A stretch of DNA of 64,000 nt from an uncultured Bacilli bacterium (GCA_934101345.1 CAKOQV010000001.1:102828-166827), one strand, 5' to 3'; positions 27,550-36,590 are shown, counted from the first letter of the stretch. The notes: generated by a model from the sequence alone, not told the origin. Numbers and translations are program-made.

Positions 27550-27960
27550 ATGAATAAATTAGGTATTGATAATAAACAGTATATTGAAAACATTGAAATA
27601 AAGTTAGTAGAACATAAGATGAACATTATTAGTAGTAATTTCACTTTTAATGAAGAAGAATTGAAATTGGAATATATAAAAAAATTGCATAGTTTTTTAT
27701 TTGGAGATATTTATTATAATGCTGGTAATTTTTCTAACAGAATAAATACAAAAATAATAATGATGGCTAACAAAATAATTGATGATATTTATGATATGTT
27801 AGAATATATTAATTATGATGAAGTAAAAGAAATGATAGAAAATAAAATAAAAGAATTGATCGGGTTGCAATTATTTGATGATGGTAATAATAGGGTAATT
27901 ATGTGTTATTATAATTTATTGATAGAACCTTATATAAAAAGTTCGGAAAGAGGTAGATAA
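27550..27960 (+). CDS. Small degenerate Fic-like protein
   Basis: A 136-residue protein. KLHSFLFGDIYYNAGNF near residues 42-58 matches the start of Fic domains (usually IHRxLFGDIYxWAGxxR). Near residue 111 the expected HPFxxGNGR active-site loop appears as QLFDDGNNRVI, with the catalytic His replaced and the final Gly-Arg altered. It is therefore probably inactive as an AMP transferase, or an antitoxin-like relic. The ATG at 27550 follows a TGAGG site; an earlier ATG at 27538 has none. It lies 1 bp from fhs. A second, intact Fic protein is at 54725. Confidence 0.55.
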   Translation: MNKLGIDNKQYIENIEIKLVEHKMNIISSNFTFNEEELKLEYIKKLHSFLFGDIYYNAGNFSNRINTKIIMMANKIIDDIYDMLEYINYDEVKEMIENKIKELIGLQLFDDGNNRVIMCYYNLLIEPYIKSSERGR

Positions 27961-27961
27961 A

Positions 27962-29605
27962 ATGACTGATATTGAAATTGCAAGAAGTATAAATCCTAAG
28001 AATATAACTGAAGTAGCCAAAGAACTTGGTATTGAAGATAAAATAGAATTATATGGTAGCAATAAAGCTAAAATATCTTTAGATTTATTAAATAATAAAA
28101 GAAATAGTAAATTAGTTTTAGTGACTGCGATTAATCCTACTCCAATGGGTGAAGGTAAAACTACTGTGTCAATATCTTTAAACGATGCCTTGTGTAAATT
28201 GGGTAAAAAAAGTATTTTGGCACTAAGAGAACCATCACTGGGACCTGTATTTGGTGTGAAGGGAGGAGCTACCGGAGGAGGATATGCTCAGGTAATACCC
28301 ATGGAAGATATTAATCTTCACTTTACTGGGGATTTTCATGCTATAACTACTGCTAATAATTTATTATGTTCAGTGATAGATAACCATATCTATCAAGGCA
28401 ATACTTTAAATATTGATAAAGTAATATTTAAAAGATGTTTAGATTTAAATGATAGACAGTTAAGGGTAATAAATACAGGGTTATCAAAAGAAAAAAATAC
28501 TAAAGAGAGAATTGATGGTTTTGATATAACTGCTGCTTCTGAAATAATGGCCATTTTATGTCTTAGTAAAGATTTAAATGACTTAAAAAGAAGAATTGGT
28601 AATATTGTAATTGGTTATGATAATAAAGGAAAAGAGATAACTGCTAGAATGTTAAAGGCTGATGGGGCAATGACTGTTTTACTAAAAGATGCTATAAAGC
28701 CTAATTTAGTTCAAACTCTCGAAGGTAATCCATGCATCATACATGGTGGACCATTTGCTAATATTGCTCATGGTTGTAATAGTGTAATAGCTACTAATAT
28801 TGCTATGTCACTAGGAGATATAACTGTAACTGAGGCCGGTTTTGGAGCAGATTTAGGAGCAGAAAAATTTTTAGATATAAAATGTAGAAATATTAATACT
28901 CATCCTGATGCAGTAGTATTAGTAGCTACAATTAGATCACTTAAATATCATGGTGGTATGCCTAAAGAAGATATAACCAAAGAAAGTATTGATTATTTAG
29001 AAAAAGGTATGAATAATTTATATAGACATATACATAATTTAAAAGAGGTATATGGTCTTAATGTAGTCGTAGCTATTAATAGATTTAGTACTGATACTGA
29101 TAAAGAAATTAATTATCTAGAAGAAGAATTAAACAAGATAGATATAGATTATGCAGTTACTAATGGTTATTTATTAGGCAGTGATGGCAGTATAGACTTA
29201 GCTAGAAAAGTTTTAGATAATATTAGTAAACCTAATAACTTTAACTATGCTTATGATATAAATGATAGTATTAAAGAAAAGATATACAAAGTATCTACAA
29301 AAATATATGGTGCTAAAGATGTAGAGTATTCAGAGACAGCTTTGGAAAAACTATCACTACTCGAAGAAAAATATAATAATGTACCAATATGTATTGCTAA
29401 AACACAGTATTCATTATCGGATGATCCAAAGAATTTGGATCCTAAGAAAGACTATAATATTCATGTGACAGATCTTGTATTAAAGAGTGGTGCAGAATTT
29501 ATCGTAGTCTTAACTGGAGATATAATGACTATGCCAGGATTACCAAAAGTACCTAATAGCGAGAATATAGATATTATAGATGGTGTAACTATAGGAATAT
29601 TTTAA
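27962..29605 (+). CDS. fhs: Formate-tetrahydrofolate ligase
   Basis: Makes 10-formyl-tetrahydrofolate from formate, THF and ATP, feeding purine and fMet-tRNA synthesis. The P-loop TPMGEGKTTVSI is near residues 59-70. Further family motifs are LREPSLGPVFG, GGGYAQVIPM, HFTGD and TEAGFGADLGAEKF, and the end has TGDIMTMPGLPK. The 547-residue length is typical. It starts 1 bp after the mini-Fic gene and ends in a terminator whose left arm overlaps the stop codon. Confidence 0.97.
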   Translation: MTDIEIARSINPKNITEVAKELGIEDKIELYGSNKAKISLDLLNNKRNSKLVLVTAINPTPMGEGKTTVSISLNDALCKLGKKSILALREPSLGPVFGVKGGATGGGYAQVIPMEDINLHFTGDFHAITTANNLLCSVIDNHIYQGNTLNIDKVIFKRCLDLNDRQLRVINTGLSKEKNTKERIDGFDITAASEIMAILCLSKDLNDLKRRIGNIVIGYDNKGKEITARMLKADGAMTVLLKDAIKPNLVQTLEGNPCIIHGGPFANIAHGCNSVIATNIAMSLGDITVTEAGFGADLGAEKFLDIKCRNINTHPDAVVLVATIRSLKYHGGMPKEDITKESIDYLEKGMNNLYRHIHNLKEVYGLNVVVAINRFSTDTDKEINYLEEELNKIDIDYAVTNGYLLGSDGSIDLARKVLDNISKPNNFNYAYDINDSIKEKIYKVSTKIYGAKDVEYSETALEKLSLLEEKYNNVPICIAKTQYSLSDDPKNLDPKKDYNIHVTDLVLKSGAEFIVVLTGDIMTMPGLPKVPNSENIDIIDGVTIGIF

Positions 29606-29618
29606 TATTCCTTTTCTT
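29593..29618 (+). terminator. Terminator overlapping the fhs stop
   Basis: AGGAATATT (29593-29601) and AATATTCCT (29604-29612) form the stem, followed by TTTTC. Confidence 0.6.
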
Positions 29619-29679
29619 TATAAATGCTTTATTTTATTAAAATAATGTGCTAAAATACTAAAAGAAAGAAGGAAGAAGT

Positions 29680-30945
29680 ATGAAAGTAGGAATATGTTCA
29701 TTAGGATGTAAAGTTAATATATATGAAAGTGAATTAGTTACTAATATATTAAAAAATAATAATTATACAGTAGTGGATTTTGAGGATAAAGCAGATATAT
29801 ATATAATAAATACTTGTAGTGTAACTAATGAAAGTGATAAGAAAAGTAGAAAGATGATAAATAGGGCTAAGAAGAATAATCCTGCCGCTATTATTATAGT
29901 AATGGGTTGTTATAGTCAGGTTAATGCTGAAGATATTGATGTAGATATTGTCTTAGGTAATAAAGATAAATCTAAAATAGTAGAAATAATTGAAGAATAT
30001 ATAAAAACAAAACAAAAGAAAAAAATAATATATGATTTAACTAAAGTAGACTTTGAAAAGATGGAAATAACTAATTTTGATAGTCATACTAGAGCTTTTG
30101 TAAAAATACAAGATGGATGTAATGCCTTCTGTTCTTACTGCATAATACCGTATGTAAGAGGAAGAGTAAGAAGTAAAGATCCTGAGGATGTTATTAAAGA
30201 GGTAACAGCACTAGTGGAAAAGGGTTATAAAGAAATAGTACTAACAGGTATTCATACAGGCAGGTATGGAACTGATATAAATACTAATCTTGAAGAACTA
30301 TTAAATAAATTGGTAAATATACCAAATATATATCGTATAAGATTATCTTCAATAGAGATAAATGAAATAACTCCAGGTATAAAAAAATTATTAAAAGAAA
30401 ATAAAGTGATGGCTAAACATTTACATATACCATTACAATCAGGATCTGATAAAATATTAAAACTTATGAATAGAAGATATAACAAAGAAGAATTTCTATC
30501 TATGGTAGATAATTTAAGAGATATACCTGATATATCTTTAACTACTGATTTAATCGTAGGCTTTCCAAATGAAGGTGAAGAAGAATTTAATGAGACAATA
30601 GATACTTTAAAAGAAATAGGTTTTACTAAGATTCATACTTTTCCATATTCTAAAAGAAAGGGTACTCCAGCGGCCATTATGGATAATCAAGTATCTCCTG
30701 AAGAAAAGAAAAAGAGAGTACATAAAATATTAGACTTATCTAATAGGTATGAACATAATTTCTATGAAAGTAAGATAGGCAAAATCTATGATGGTGTAGT
30801 AGAGGTTCATTCTAATGGTACTACTATTGTTCATACTTCTAACTTTATACCAGTAATTATTAATGATATAGTAGAAGAAGGAACTATAGTAGATGTTAAA
30901 ATAGAAAAAGTAGAAGATTTAAAAGTATATGGAAGAATAGTTTAA
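29680..30945 (+). CDS. mtaB: tRNA t6A37 methylthiotransferase MtaB
   Basis: Radical SAM enzyme that adds a methylthio group to t6A37 of tRNA. In the 421-residue protein the N-terminal UPF0004 domain has CSLGCKVN, NTCSVTNESD and GCYSQ cysteines. The radical SAM core has CNAFCSYCIIPYVRGRVRS near residue 147-165. A TRAM-like end follows. MtaB is favoured over MiaB and RimO by the CSLGCKVN form and the length. In Bacillus mtaB (yqeV) follows rsmE; here it is relocated. The last 20 bp, including the stop, are duplicated at 31529-31548, beyond the next gene. Confidence 0.93.
   Translation: MKVGICSLGCKVNIYESELVTNILKNNNYTVVDFEDKADIYIINTCSVTNESDKKSRKMINRAKKNNPAAIIIVMGCYSQVNAEDIDVDIVLGNKDKSKIVEIIEEYIKTKQKKKIIYDLTKVDFEKMEITNFDSHTRAFVKIQDGCNAFCSYCIIPYVRGRVRSKDPEDVIKEVTALVEKGYKEIVLTGIHTGRYGTDINTNLEELLNKLVNIPNIYRIRLSSIEINEITPGIKKLLKENKVMAKHLHIPLQSGSDKILKLMNRRYNKEEFLSMVDNLRDIPDISLTTDLIVGFPNEGEEEFNETIDTLKEIGFTKIHTFPYSKRKGTPAAIMDNQVSPEEKKKRVHKILDLSNRYEHNFYESKIGKIYDGVVEVHSNGTTIVHTSNFIPVIINDIVEEGTIVDVKIEKVEDLKVYGRIV
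30926..30945 (+). repeat. 20-bp direct repeat, left copy (end of mtaB)
   Basis: Identical to 31529-31548. It covers the last mtaB codons and stop. The two copies bracket the 188-aa gene with a 603-bp period. Confidence 0.8.
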
Positions 30946-30958
30946 AAGGAGAATAAAT

Positions 30959-31525
30959 ATGAGTGAAAACAAGTATGTATATCACGGAAGTCATATACCT
31001 AATTTAAAAGTAATTAAACCACATAAGAGTACACATATGCAGAACTGGGTATATGCCACATCTTCAAAAGCAGTTGCCACCATTTTCTTAAGTAACAAAC
31101 ATAGTGATTTATATTATTACTTAGGTGGTAATGACGAAGATAACAATCTTGTTCTCGTAGAAAGAAAAAAAGGTATGTTTAAGGATATATTTAATGTATC
31201 TGGTTCTATTTATAAACTTAGTTCTAAAAACTTTCTTAATGGTATTACTGGTTGGTCTATGGAAGTTGTAAGTAATAGAGAAGAGCAAGTACTTGAAGAA
31301 GAAAAAATAACAGATGTTTATGAAGAACTAATAAAATTTAATGATGAGGGAAAAATTAAATTATATTTATATCCTAACAGACCTAGTTATATTCCTTTAG
31401 ATAATAGTGATTTAATACCTAAAGTAATTAGATGGTCAAAAAAAGGATTAAAAATAGGAAACTTCTTTGAATTGTATCCAGAACTTACTGATAGGTTCTA
31501 TGAAGAATTAGAAAAAACTAAATAG
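30959..31525 (+). CDS. Unknown 188-aa protein, possible ADP-ribosyltransferase-like fold
   Basis: A soluble 188-residue protein. The N-terminal pattern YVYHGSHIPNLKVIKPHKS, followed by WVYATSSKAVATIFL, resembles the opening of proteins with an ADP-ribosyltransferase-like barrel (YHGT...VFATxxxxxA), but catalytic residues cannot be confirmed. It has an AAGGAG site 13 bp after mtaB. The 20-bp duplication on both sides suggests it was inserted into the 3' end of mtaB. No neighbour indicates a role. Confidence 0.5.
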   Translation: MSENKYVYHGSHIPNLKVIKPHKSTHMQNWVYATSSKAVATIFLSNKHSDLYYYLGGNDEDNNLVLVERKKGMFKDIFNVSGSIYKLSSKNFLNGITGWSMEVVSNREEQVLEEEKITDVYEELIKFNDEGKIKLYLYPNRPSYIPLDNSDLIPKVIRWSKKGLKIGNFFELYPELTDRFYEELEKTK

Positions 31526-31528
31526 TAA

Positions 31529-31548
31529 TATATGGAAGAATAGTTTAA
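31529..31548 (+). repeat. 20-bp direct repeat, right copy
   Basis: Exact copy of the mtaB 3' end. It also supplies the left arm of the terminator at 31534-31564, which suggests this terminator originally belonged to mtaB. Confidence 0.8.
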
Positions 31549-31564
31549 TATTCTTTCTTTTTTT
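31534..31564 (+). terminator. Terminator after the 188-aa gene (originally mtaB's)
   Basis: Nine pairs between 31534-31542 and 31549-31557 (one G-U) with a 6-nt loop, followed by seven T residues. Confidence 0.7.
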
Positions 31565-31570
31565 CATAGT

Positions 31571-31615
31571 ATGTAATGACAATGTAATGACTATAAATTA
31601 GAAGTATGTTATTAT
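31571..31615 (+). promoter_or_regulatory. Direct repeats overlapping the antitoxin promoter
   Basis: ATGTAATGAC occurs at 31571-31580 and 31582-31591, one helical turn apart. The second overlaps a possible -35 (ATGACT, 31587-31592) spaced 17 bp from TATTAT (31610-31615). This fits autoregulation by the RelB-type antitoxin that follows. Confidence 0.45.
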
Positions 31616-31641
31616 TAATACGAAGAAAGGGAGTGTGAATT

Positions 31642-31935
31642 GTGAATAATACTTCTAATACTACTAATTTAAATGTTAGAGTGGATGCAGCTTTAAAGAA
31701 AGAGTCAGATATGTTATTTAAAGATTTGGGTTTAAATATGAGTACTGCAATTAATATGTTTTTAAAACAATGTGTAAAAACTTCCAGTATACCATTTAAT
31801 ATTTCAGAGCCTAAACCAAGTAGACAACTGAAAAGAGCATTAAAAGAAGCAGAATGCATTGCTAAATATCCTGAAAAATATAAAGGATATCACGACATAG
31901 ACCAAATGTTCAATGATATTTTAGATGAAGATTGA
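31642..31935 (+). CDS. RelB/DinJ-family antitoxin
   Basis: A 97-residue protein. The N-terminal ribbon-helix-helix is clear: LNVRVDAALKKESDMLFKDLGLNMSTAINMFLKQ, split over residues about 10-43, ending in the typical FLKQCV. The C-terminal half should wrap the toxin. It starts with GTG after AAAGGGAG. The YafQ-like toxin frame overlaps its end by 11 bp but carries a stop codon, so the antitoxin may be orphaned. Confidence 0.85.
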   Translation: MNNTSNTTNLNVRVDAALKKESDMLFKDLGLNMSTAINMFLKQCVKTSSIPFNISEPKPSRQLKRALKEAECIAKYPEKYKGYHDIDQMFNDILDED

Positions 31936-32230
31936 TTTTAAAATAGAAACACTACTTGAAGTTCGTTCAACATCAGAATTTAAAAGATAATTAAAGAAAA
32001 TTTATAAGCAGGGTAAAGACATAAATAAATTGCGTCAGGCTATAGAAAAATTAGCTAATAAAGAGAAGTTAGATGAAAAGTATCAAAATCATATGCTAAA
32101 TGATGGTAAAAAGTATAAAAATTGCGGAGAATGTCATATAGAACCAGATTGGTTACTAGTATATCAATATATAGAAGATGAACTTATTTTATTACTTGTT
32201 ACTATAGGTAGTCATGGTGAAATATTTTAA
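31925..32230 (+). pseudogene. YafQ/RelE-type toxin interrupted by a stop codon
   Basis: The frame starts with ATG inside the antitoxin gene and reads through SEFKR to a TAA at 31988-31990. It continues in the same frame with LKKIYKQGKDINKLRQAIEKL, split here from NHMLNDGKKYKNCGECHIEPD, WLLVYQY and a final IGSHGEIF. These are the conserved YafQ features (GxDI, H, ECHIxPDWLL, TGSHSxLF). The single nonsense codon falls after about 21 residues. Everything else is intact, so inactivation looks recent, unless re-initiation at 32030 (TTG) yields a short form. The Arg before the usual TGSH is also changed (LVTIGSH). Confidence 0.8.
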
Positions 32231-32308
32231 AGCAGAATAAACCTAGAGTCAAAAAATATAACTCTAGATTTTTAAATTAAACTATTTATGGGAAATTATG
32301 TTAAATAA

Positions 32309-32337
32309 TTGACATCAAAAAAGAGTAATGCTATAAT
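32309..32337 (+). promoter_or_regulatory. Promoter for the ABC exporter operon
   Basis: TTGACA (32309-32314) and TATAAT (32332-32337) with a 17-bp spacer, 50 bp before the first ABC gene. Confidence 0.75.
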
Positions 32338-32390
32338 TCATATAGTCAAGAAATTAAGCAAGGATACATAATATAAAAATGGAGGTTAAA

Positions 32391-34154
32391 ATGATAAAAT
32401 TACTAAAAAAACTGACTAAAAAAGATTGGCTTTTTGTATTTATAAGTGTACTTTTAATAGTATTTCAAGTATGGTTAGAATTAAAAATGCCAGATTACAT
32501 GTCTAATATTACTCAGTTAGTTCAGACTAAAGGAGCAGACATAAAAGATATTTTAAGAGAGGGTTCTTATATGCTACTATGTGCTCTAGGAAGTTTACTT
32601 AGTGCGGGAATAGTAGGATATTTTATTTCAGGAATAGCGGCTTCTTTCTCATTTAATGTAAGAGAGGCTATCTTTAAGAAAGTACTTAATCTAGATACTA
32701 GTGAAATAAAGAACTTTTCTACTAGTAGTTTAATAACAAGAACTACTAATGATATAACTCAGGTAGAGATGTTATTGGGAATGGGTCTTCAATTAATGAT
32801 AAAGGCTCCAATTACTGCAGTATGGGCTGTTACTAAAATATTAGGTAAGAGTCTAGAGTGGAGTATGGCTACAGCGGTAGCAGTCATTATTCTAATTACC
32901 ACTATAATTATTCTAATGATTATAGTTATGCCAAGATTTAAAATAGTTCAAAGTCTTATTGATAAGATAAATTCAGTAACTAGAGAAAATTTAACTGGTA
33001 TTAGGGTAGTAAGAGCATTTAATGCTGAAAAATATCAAGAAGATAAATTTAATAAAGTAAATAATGATTTAACCAATACACAAATGTTTAATCAAAAAGC
33101 ATTTAATATTCTTAGTCCTATGATGAATATAGTGATGCATACTCTAACATTATCTATCTATTTTATTGGAGCTTTTCTAATTGATAAGGCTTTAATGGGC
33201 GATAAAATAGTTTTATTTGGAGATATGATTGTCTTTTCATCATATGCTATGCAAGTAATAATGGCTTTCTTAATGCTTGCTATGATCTTTATGATGTTAC
33301 CTCGTGCTAATGTGTCTGCGAAAAGAATAAATGAAGTACTAGATACAGAAGTAACAATTGAGAATGGTAAAGTAACTAAGAATAAGAATGGCTTAAGAGG
33401 TACTGTTGAATTTAAAAATGTATCATTTAAATATCCTGATGCTGATGAATATATCTTAGAAAATATTAGTTTTACTGCTAATGAAGGTGATACTGTTGCT
33501 TTTATAGGATCTACTGGTTCTGGTAAGAGTACATTAATAAATTTAATACCAAGATTCTATGATGCTACTGATGGTGAAATACTAGTAAATGGTATTAATG
33601 TTAAAGATTATAAAGAAGAATATTTACATAATATTGTTGGATATGTTCCTCAGAAAGCTGTTATGTTCTCTGGTACTATCGAATCTAATATTACTTATGG
33701 TAAGAGTATTTTAGGTAAACCTGATAAAAAGAAGATTAATGAAGCGTTAAAAGTATCACAGGCTTATGAGTTCGTTTCAAAACTAGATAAGAAAGAAAAA
33801 AGTCATATAGCACAGGGCGGTACTAATGTTTCAGGAGGTCAAAAACAAAGATTGTCAATTGCTAGAATTATTGCCAGAAGTCCTGAAATATATATATTTG
33901 ATGATTCGTTTAGTGCTTTAGACTATAAAACAGATTCAGTACTAAGAAAAGAATTAAAGAAATATACTAAGAAGGCTACTAATTTAATTGTGGCACAAAG
34001 AATAGGAACGATTATGAATGCTGATAAAATAATTGTTTTAGATAAGGGTAAATGTGTTGGAATAGGTACTCATAGTGAACTTATGAAAACTTGTGAAGTA
34101 TATAAAGAAATTGCCCTTTCACAAGTAACAAAGGAGGAACTAGAAAATGCATAA
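32391..34154 (+). CDS. ABC exporter half-transporter (degenerate-site subunit)
   Basis: A 587-residue multidrug-type exporter subunit: six helices in residues 1-310, then an ATPase. Walker A is GSTGSGKST, the signature is NVSGGQKQRLS, and Walker B reads IYIFDDSFSALD with Asp in place of the catalytic Glu. This is typical of the degenerate member of heterodimeric exporters such as LmrCD or TM287/288. The ATG at 32379 itself forms part of the GGAGG ribosome site, so 32391 is chosen. Its end overlaps the partner gene by 8 bp. Substrate unknown. Confidence 0.92.
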   Translation: MIKLLKKLTKKDWLFVFISVLLIVFQVWLELKMPDYMSNITQLVQTKGADIKDILREGSYMLLCALGSLLSAGIVGYFISGIAASFSFNVREAIFKKVLNLDTSEIKNFSTSSLITRTTNDITQVEMLLGMGLQLMIKAPITAVWAVTKILGKSLEWSMATAVAVIILITTIIILMIIVMPRFKIVQSLIDKINSVTRENLTGIRVVRAFNAEKYQEDKFNKVNNDLTNTQMFNQKAFNILSPMMNIVMHTLTLSIYFIGAFLIDKALMGDKIVLFGDMIVFSSYAMQVIMAFLMLAMIFMMLPRANVSAKRINEVLDTEVTIENGKVTKNKNGLRGTVEFKNVSFKYPDADEYILENISFTANEGDTVAFIGSTGSGKSTLINLIPRFYDATDGEILVNGINVKDYKEEYLHNIVGYVPQKAVMFSGTIESNITYGKSILGKPDKKKINEALKVSQAYEFVSKLDKKEKSHIAQGGTNVSGGQKQRLSIARIIARSPEIYIFDDSFSALDYKTDSVLRKELKKYTKKATNLIVAQRIGTIMNADKIIVLDKGKCVGIGTHSELMKTCEVYKEIALSQVTKEELENA

Positions 34155-36504
34155 CGGTAAAGAAGAAAAAAGAAATACTCCTCCAAGAGGGGGTCATGGT
34201 CCAATGAGGACCATTGAAAAGCCAAAGAATTTTGGCGAGGCTCTATCTAAATTATTTAAAAGTTTGAATGATTTTAAAGTACTACTAATAATATCTTTAG
34301 TACTAGCAGGTCTATCAGCAATTCTAGCACTTGTTTCCCCAGATAGATTATCTGATTTAACTGATGAGATATCTAAAGGTTTAACAATTAATACTACTAA
34401 TATGGAGAAATTACAAGATGATTTGTTAACTAATCTTAATGAAGATACTTTTGCAGGTGTGTTAAATCTAAATATTGATGAGAGTACTATTTATAAAGTA
34501 AATACTGCTAGTATATCAGCTTTAGATAAAGAAACATTTAATAATACTATCAGTACTATGACTAAAGAAAATGCTACTACTTCATTAGGTAAATTACCAG
34601 ATAGTGTATTAGATATTATACTTGAAGATTCTACATATAATGATATATTAATAACTAAGGAAGATAAAATAAATCTACTTAAATCATTATCTAATTATAA
34701 TAGTGAGACTAAAGATTATTCATTTATAACTAAACTTCCTGATAGTATAAATAATGTCTTATTTCCTAGTTCTACTATTGATAATATTGAAATAACTACT
34801 AAAGATAAAGTAGAATTTATTAGTAAGATGTCTACCTTAAAGAAAAATGCTTCAGTAAATGAAATATATAAAATAGTAGAAACATTACCTGATAGTATTC
34901 AAAAATTAGTTAATCCAAAGATGAATATTGAAAAAATAACTAAGATGGCTACTATATTATTAATTATATATGTAATAAGCGCTACATTTAGTTATCTTGA
35001 GGGTATATTTATGGTTAAAGTAGCTAATAGCTATGCTAGAAGATTAAGAAATAAAATATCTTTAAAGATAAATAAATTACCTCTTAAATTCTTTGATCAT
35101 AACCTATCAGGAGATATTTTATCTAGAGTAACTAATGATGTAGATACAATTGCTCAGTCATTAAATCAAAGTTTATCTACTTTAGTATCTTCAATTACAT
35201 TATTCCTAGGTTCTATTATTATGATGTTTGTAACTAACTATATACTAGCTATAACTGCTATTGTATCTAGTTTGGTAGGATTTATACTAATGTTTATAAT
35301 TCTTAATAAATCACAAAAATATTTTACTAAGAGACAAGAAGAACTTGGTAATTTAAATGGTTACATAGAGGAAGTATATTCTGGATTAAATGTTGTTAAA
35401 ACTTGTAATGGGACTGATGAGTCTACTAAAGAATTTGATAAGTTAAATAAAAAACTATATAATTGTAATAGAAAAAGTCAGTTCTTATCAGGATTAATGC
35501 AACCTATCATGGGCTTTGTTGGTAACTTTGGTTATGTTGCTGTATGTGTAGTAGGTTCTCTTCTAGTATCAAAAGATATTATATCATTTGGTACAATAGT
35601 GGCCTTCATAATCTATGTAAGATTATTTACTAATCCGTTATCACAAATAGCTCAGTCTATGACTTCACTTCAGACAACAGCAGCTGCTAGTGAAAGAGTA
35701 TTTGATTTTCTAGAGGAAAATGAAATGCCTAAAGAGACAAATATTACTAAGAAGTTAGATAAGAATAAAGTAAAAGGAAAAATAGAATTTAAAAATGTTA
35801 AGTTTGGCTATGATGAAGATAAGATTATAATTAAAGACTTTACTGCTACTGCAAAACCAGGTCAAAAGATAGCTATTGTTGGTCCAACAGGAGCAGGTAA
35901 AACTACTATGGTAAACTTGCTTATGAAGTTTTATGAAATAAATTCTGGTGATATTAAGATTGATGGTGTATCTATTAAAGATTTGACTAGAGAAAATATT
36001 CATGATTTATTTACTATGGTACTTCAAGATACTTGGTTATTTAATGGTACTGTTAAAGAAAATATTGTTTATAATAGAAAGAATATTAGTGATAAGAAAG
36101 TAAAAGAAATATGCAAAGTAGTAGGAGTAGATCATTTTATTAAGACACTACCTAATGGTTATGATAGTGAGATATCTGATACTGATTCTATTTCAGCAGG
36201 ACAAAGACAGTTACTTACTATTGCTCGTGGTATGATTGAGAATGCTCCTTTCTTAATTTTAGATGAAGCTACATCTAATGTAGATACTAGAACTGAAGAA
36301 TTAGTACAAAAGGCTATGGATAAGTTAATGGAGAATAAGACATCATTTATTATAGCTCATAGATTATCTACTATTAGAAATGCTGATTTGATATTGGTTA
36401 TGAAAGATGGTAATATTATTGAGACTGGTAATCATGATAAGCTTATGAAAGAGAATGGTTTCTATGCTAGTTTGTATAATTCTCAGTTTGAAAGTTTAAA
36501 ATAA
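34147..36504 (+). CDS. ABC exporter half-transporter with large extracytoplasmic insertion
   Basis: The 785-residue partner of the preceding subunit. The ATPase is canonical: GPTGAGKTT Walker A, SISAGQRQLL signature and FLILDEATSNVD Walker B with catalytic Glu. About 210 residues are inserted between helix 1 (residues 44-62) and helix 2 (about 275-295). They consist of Asp/Thr/Ser-rich helical repeats with recurring LPDS motifs and should lie outside the membrane. The N-terminus is basic and Gly/Pro-rich. Exporters with this type of ectodomain occur in related anaerobes; the insertion may bind substrate or partner proteins. Confidence 0.9.
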   Translation: MHNGKEEKRNTPPRGGHGPMRTIEKPKNFGEALSKLFKSLNDFKVLLIISLVLAGLSAILALVSPDRLSDLTDEISKGLTINTTNMEKLQDDLLTNLNEDTFAGVLNLNIDESTIYKVNTASISALDKETFNNTISTMTKENATTSLGKLPDSVLDIILEDSTYNDILITKEDKINLLKSLSNYNSETKDYSFITKLPDSINNVLFPSSTIDNIEITTKDKVEFISKMSTLKKNASVNEIYKIVETLPDSIQKLVNPKMNIEKITKMATILLIIYVISATFSYLEGIFMVKVANSYARRLRNKISLKINKLPLKFFDHNLSGDILSRVTNDVDTIAQSLNQSLSTLVSSITLFLGSIIMMFVTNYILAITAIVSSLVGFILMFIILNKSQKYFTKRQEELGNLNGYIEEVYSGLNVVKTCNGTDESTKEFDKLNKKLYNCNRKSQFLSGLMQPIMGFVGNFGYVAVCVVGSLLVSKDIISFGTIVAFIIYVRLFTNPLSQIAQSMTSLQTTAAASERVFDFLEENEMPKETNITKKLDKNKVKGKIEFKNVKFGYDEDKIIIKDFTATAKPGQKIAIVGPTGAGKTTMVNLLMKFYEINSGDIKIDGVSIKDLTRENIHDLFTMVLQDTWLFNGTVKENIVYNRKNISDKKVKEICKVVGVDHFIKTLPNGYDSEISDTDSISAGQRQLLTIARGMIENAPFLILDEATSNVDTRTEELVQKAMDKLMENKTSFIIAHRLSTIRNADLILVMKDGNIIETGNHDKLMKENGFYASLYNSQFESLK

Positions 36505-36516
36505 TTATTTGTTTAT

Positions 36517-36590
36517 CCTCTTAAGTCTAGGTCTTAAGAGGCAAAAGAGAGCCTTAAAATAAGTCTCTCTTTTGAATGTTTTGGTTATAA
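36517..36590 (+). repeat. Double-hairpin repeat, copy 6 (group B)
   Basis: Hairpin 1: CCTCTTAAG (36517-36525) and CTTAAGAGG (36533-36541), perfect, loop TCTAGGT. Hairpin 2: AAAAGAGAG (36543-36551) and CTCTCTTTT (36565-36573), perfect, 13-nt loop CCTTAAAATAAGT. The tail GAATGTTTTGGTTAT follows. Compared with copy 4, both sides of the hairpin 2 stem changed together (GAAAG/CTTTC to GAGAG/CTCTC). Confidence 0.85.
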
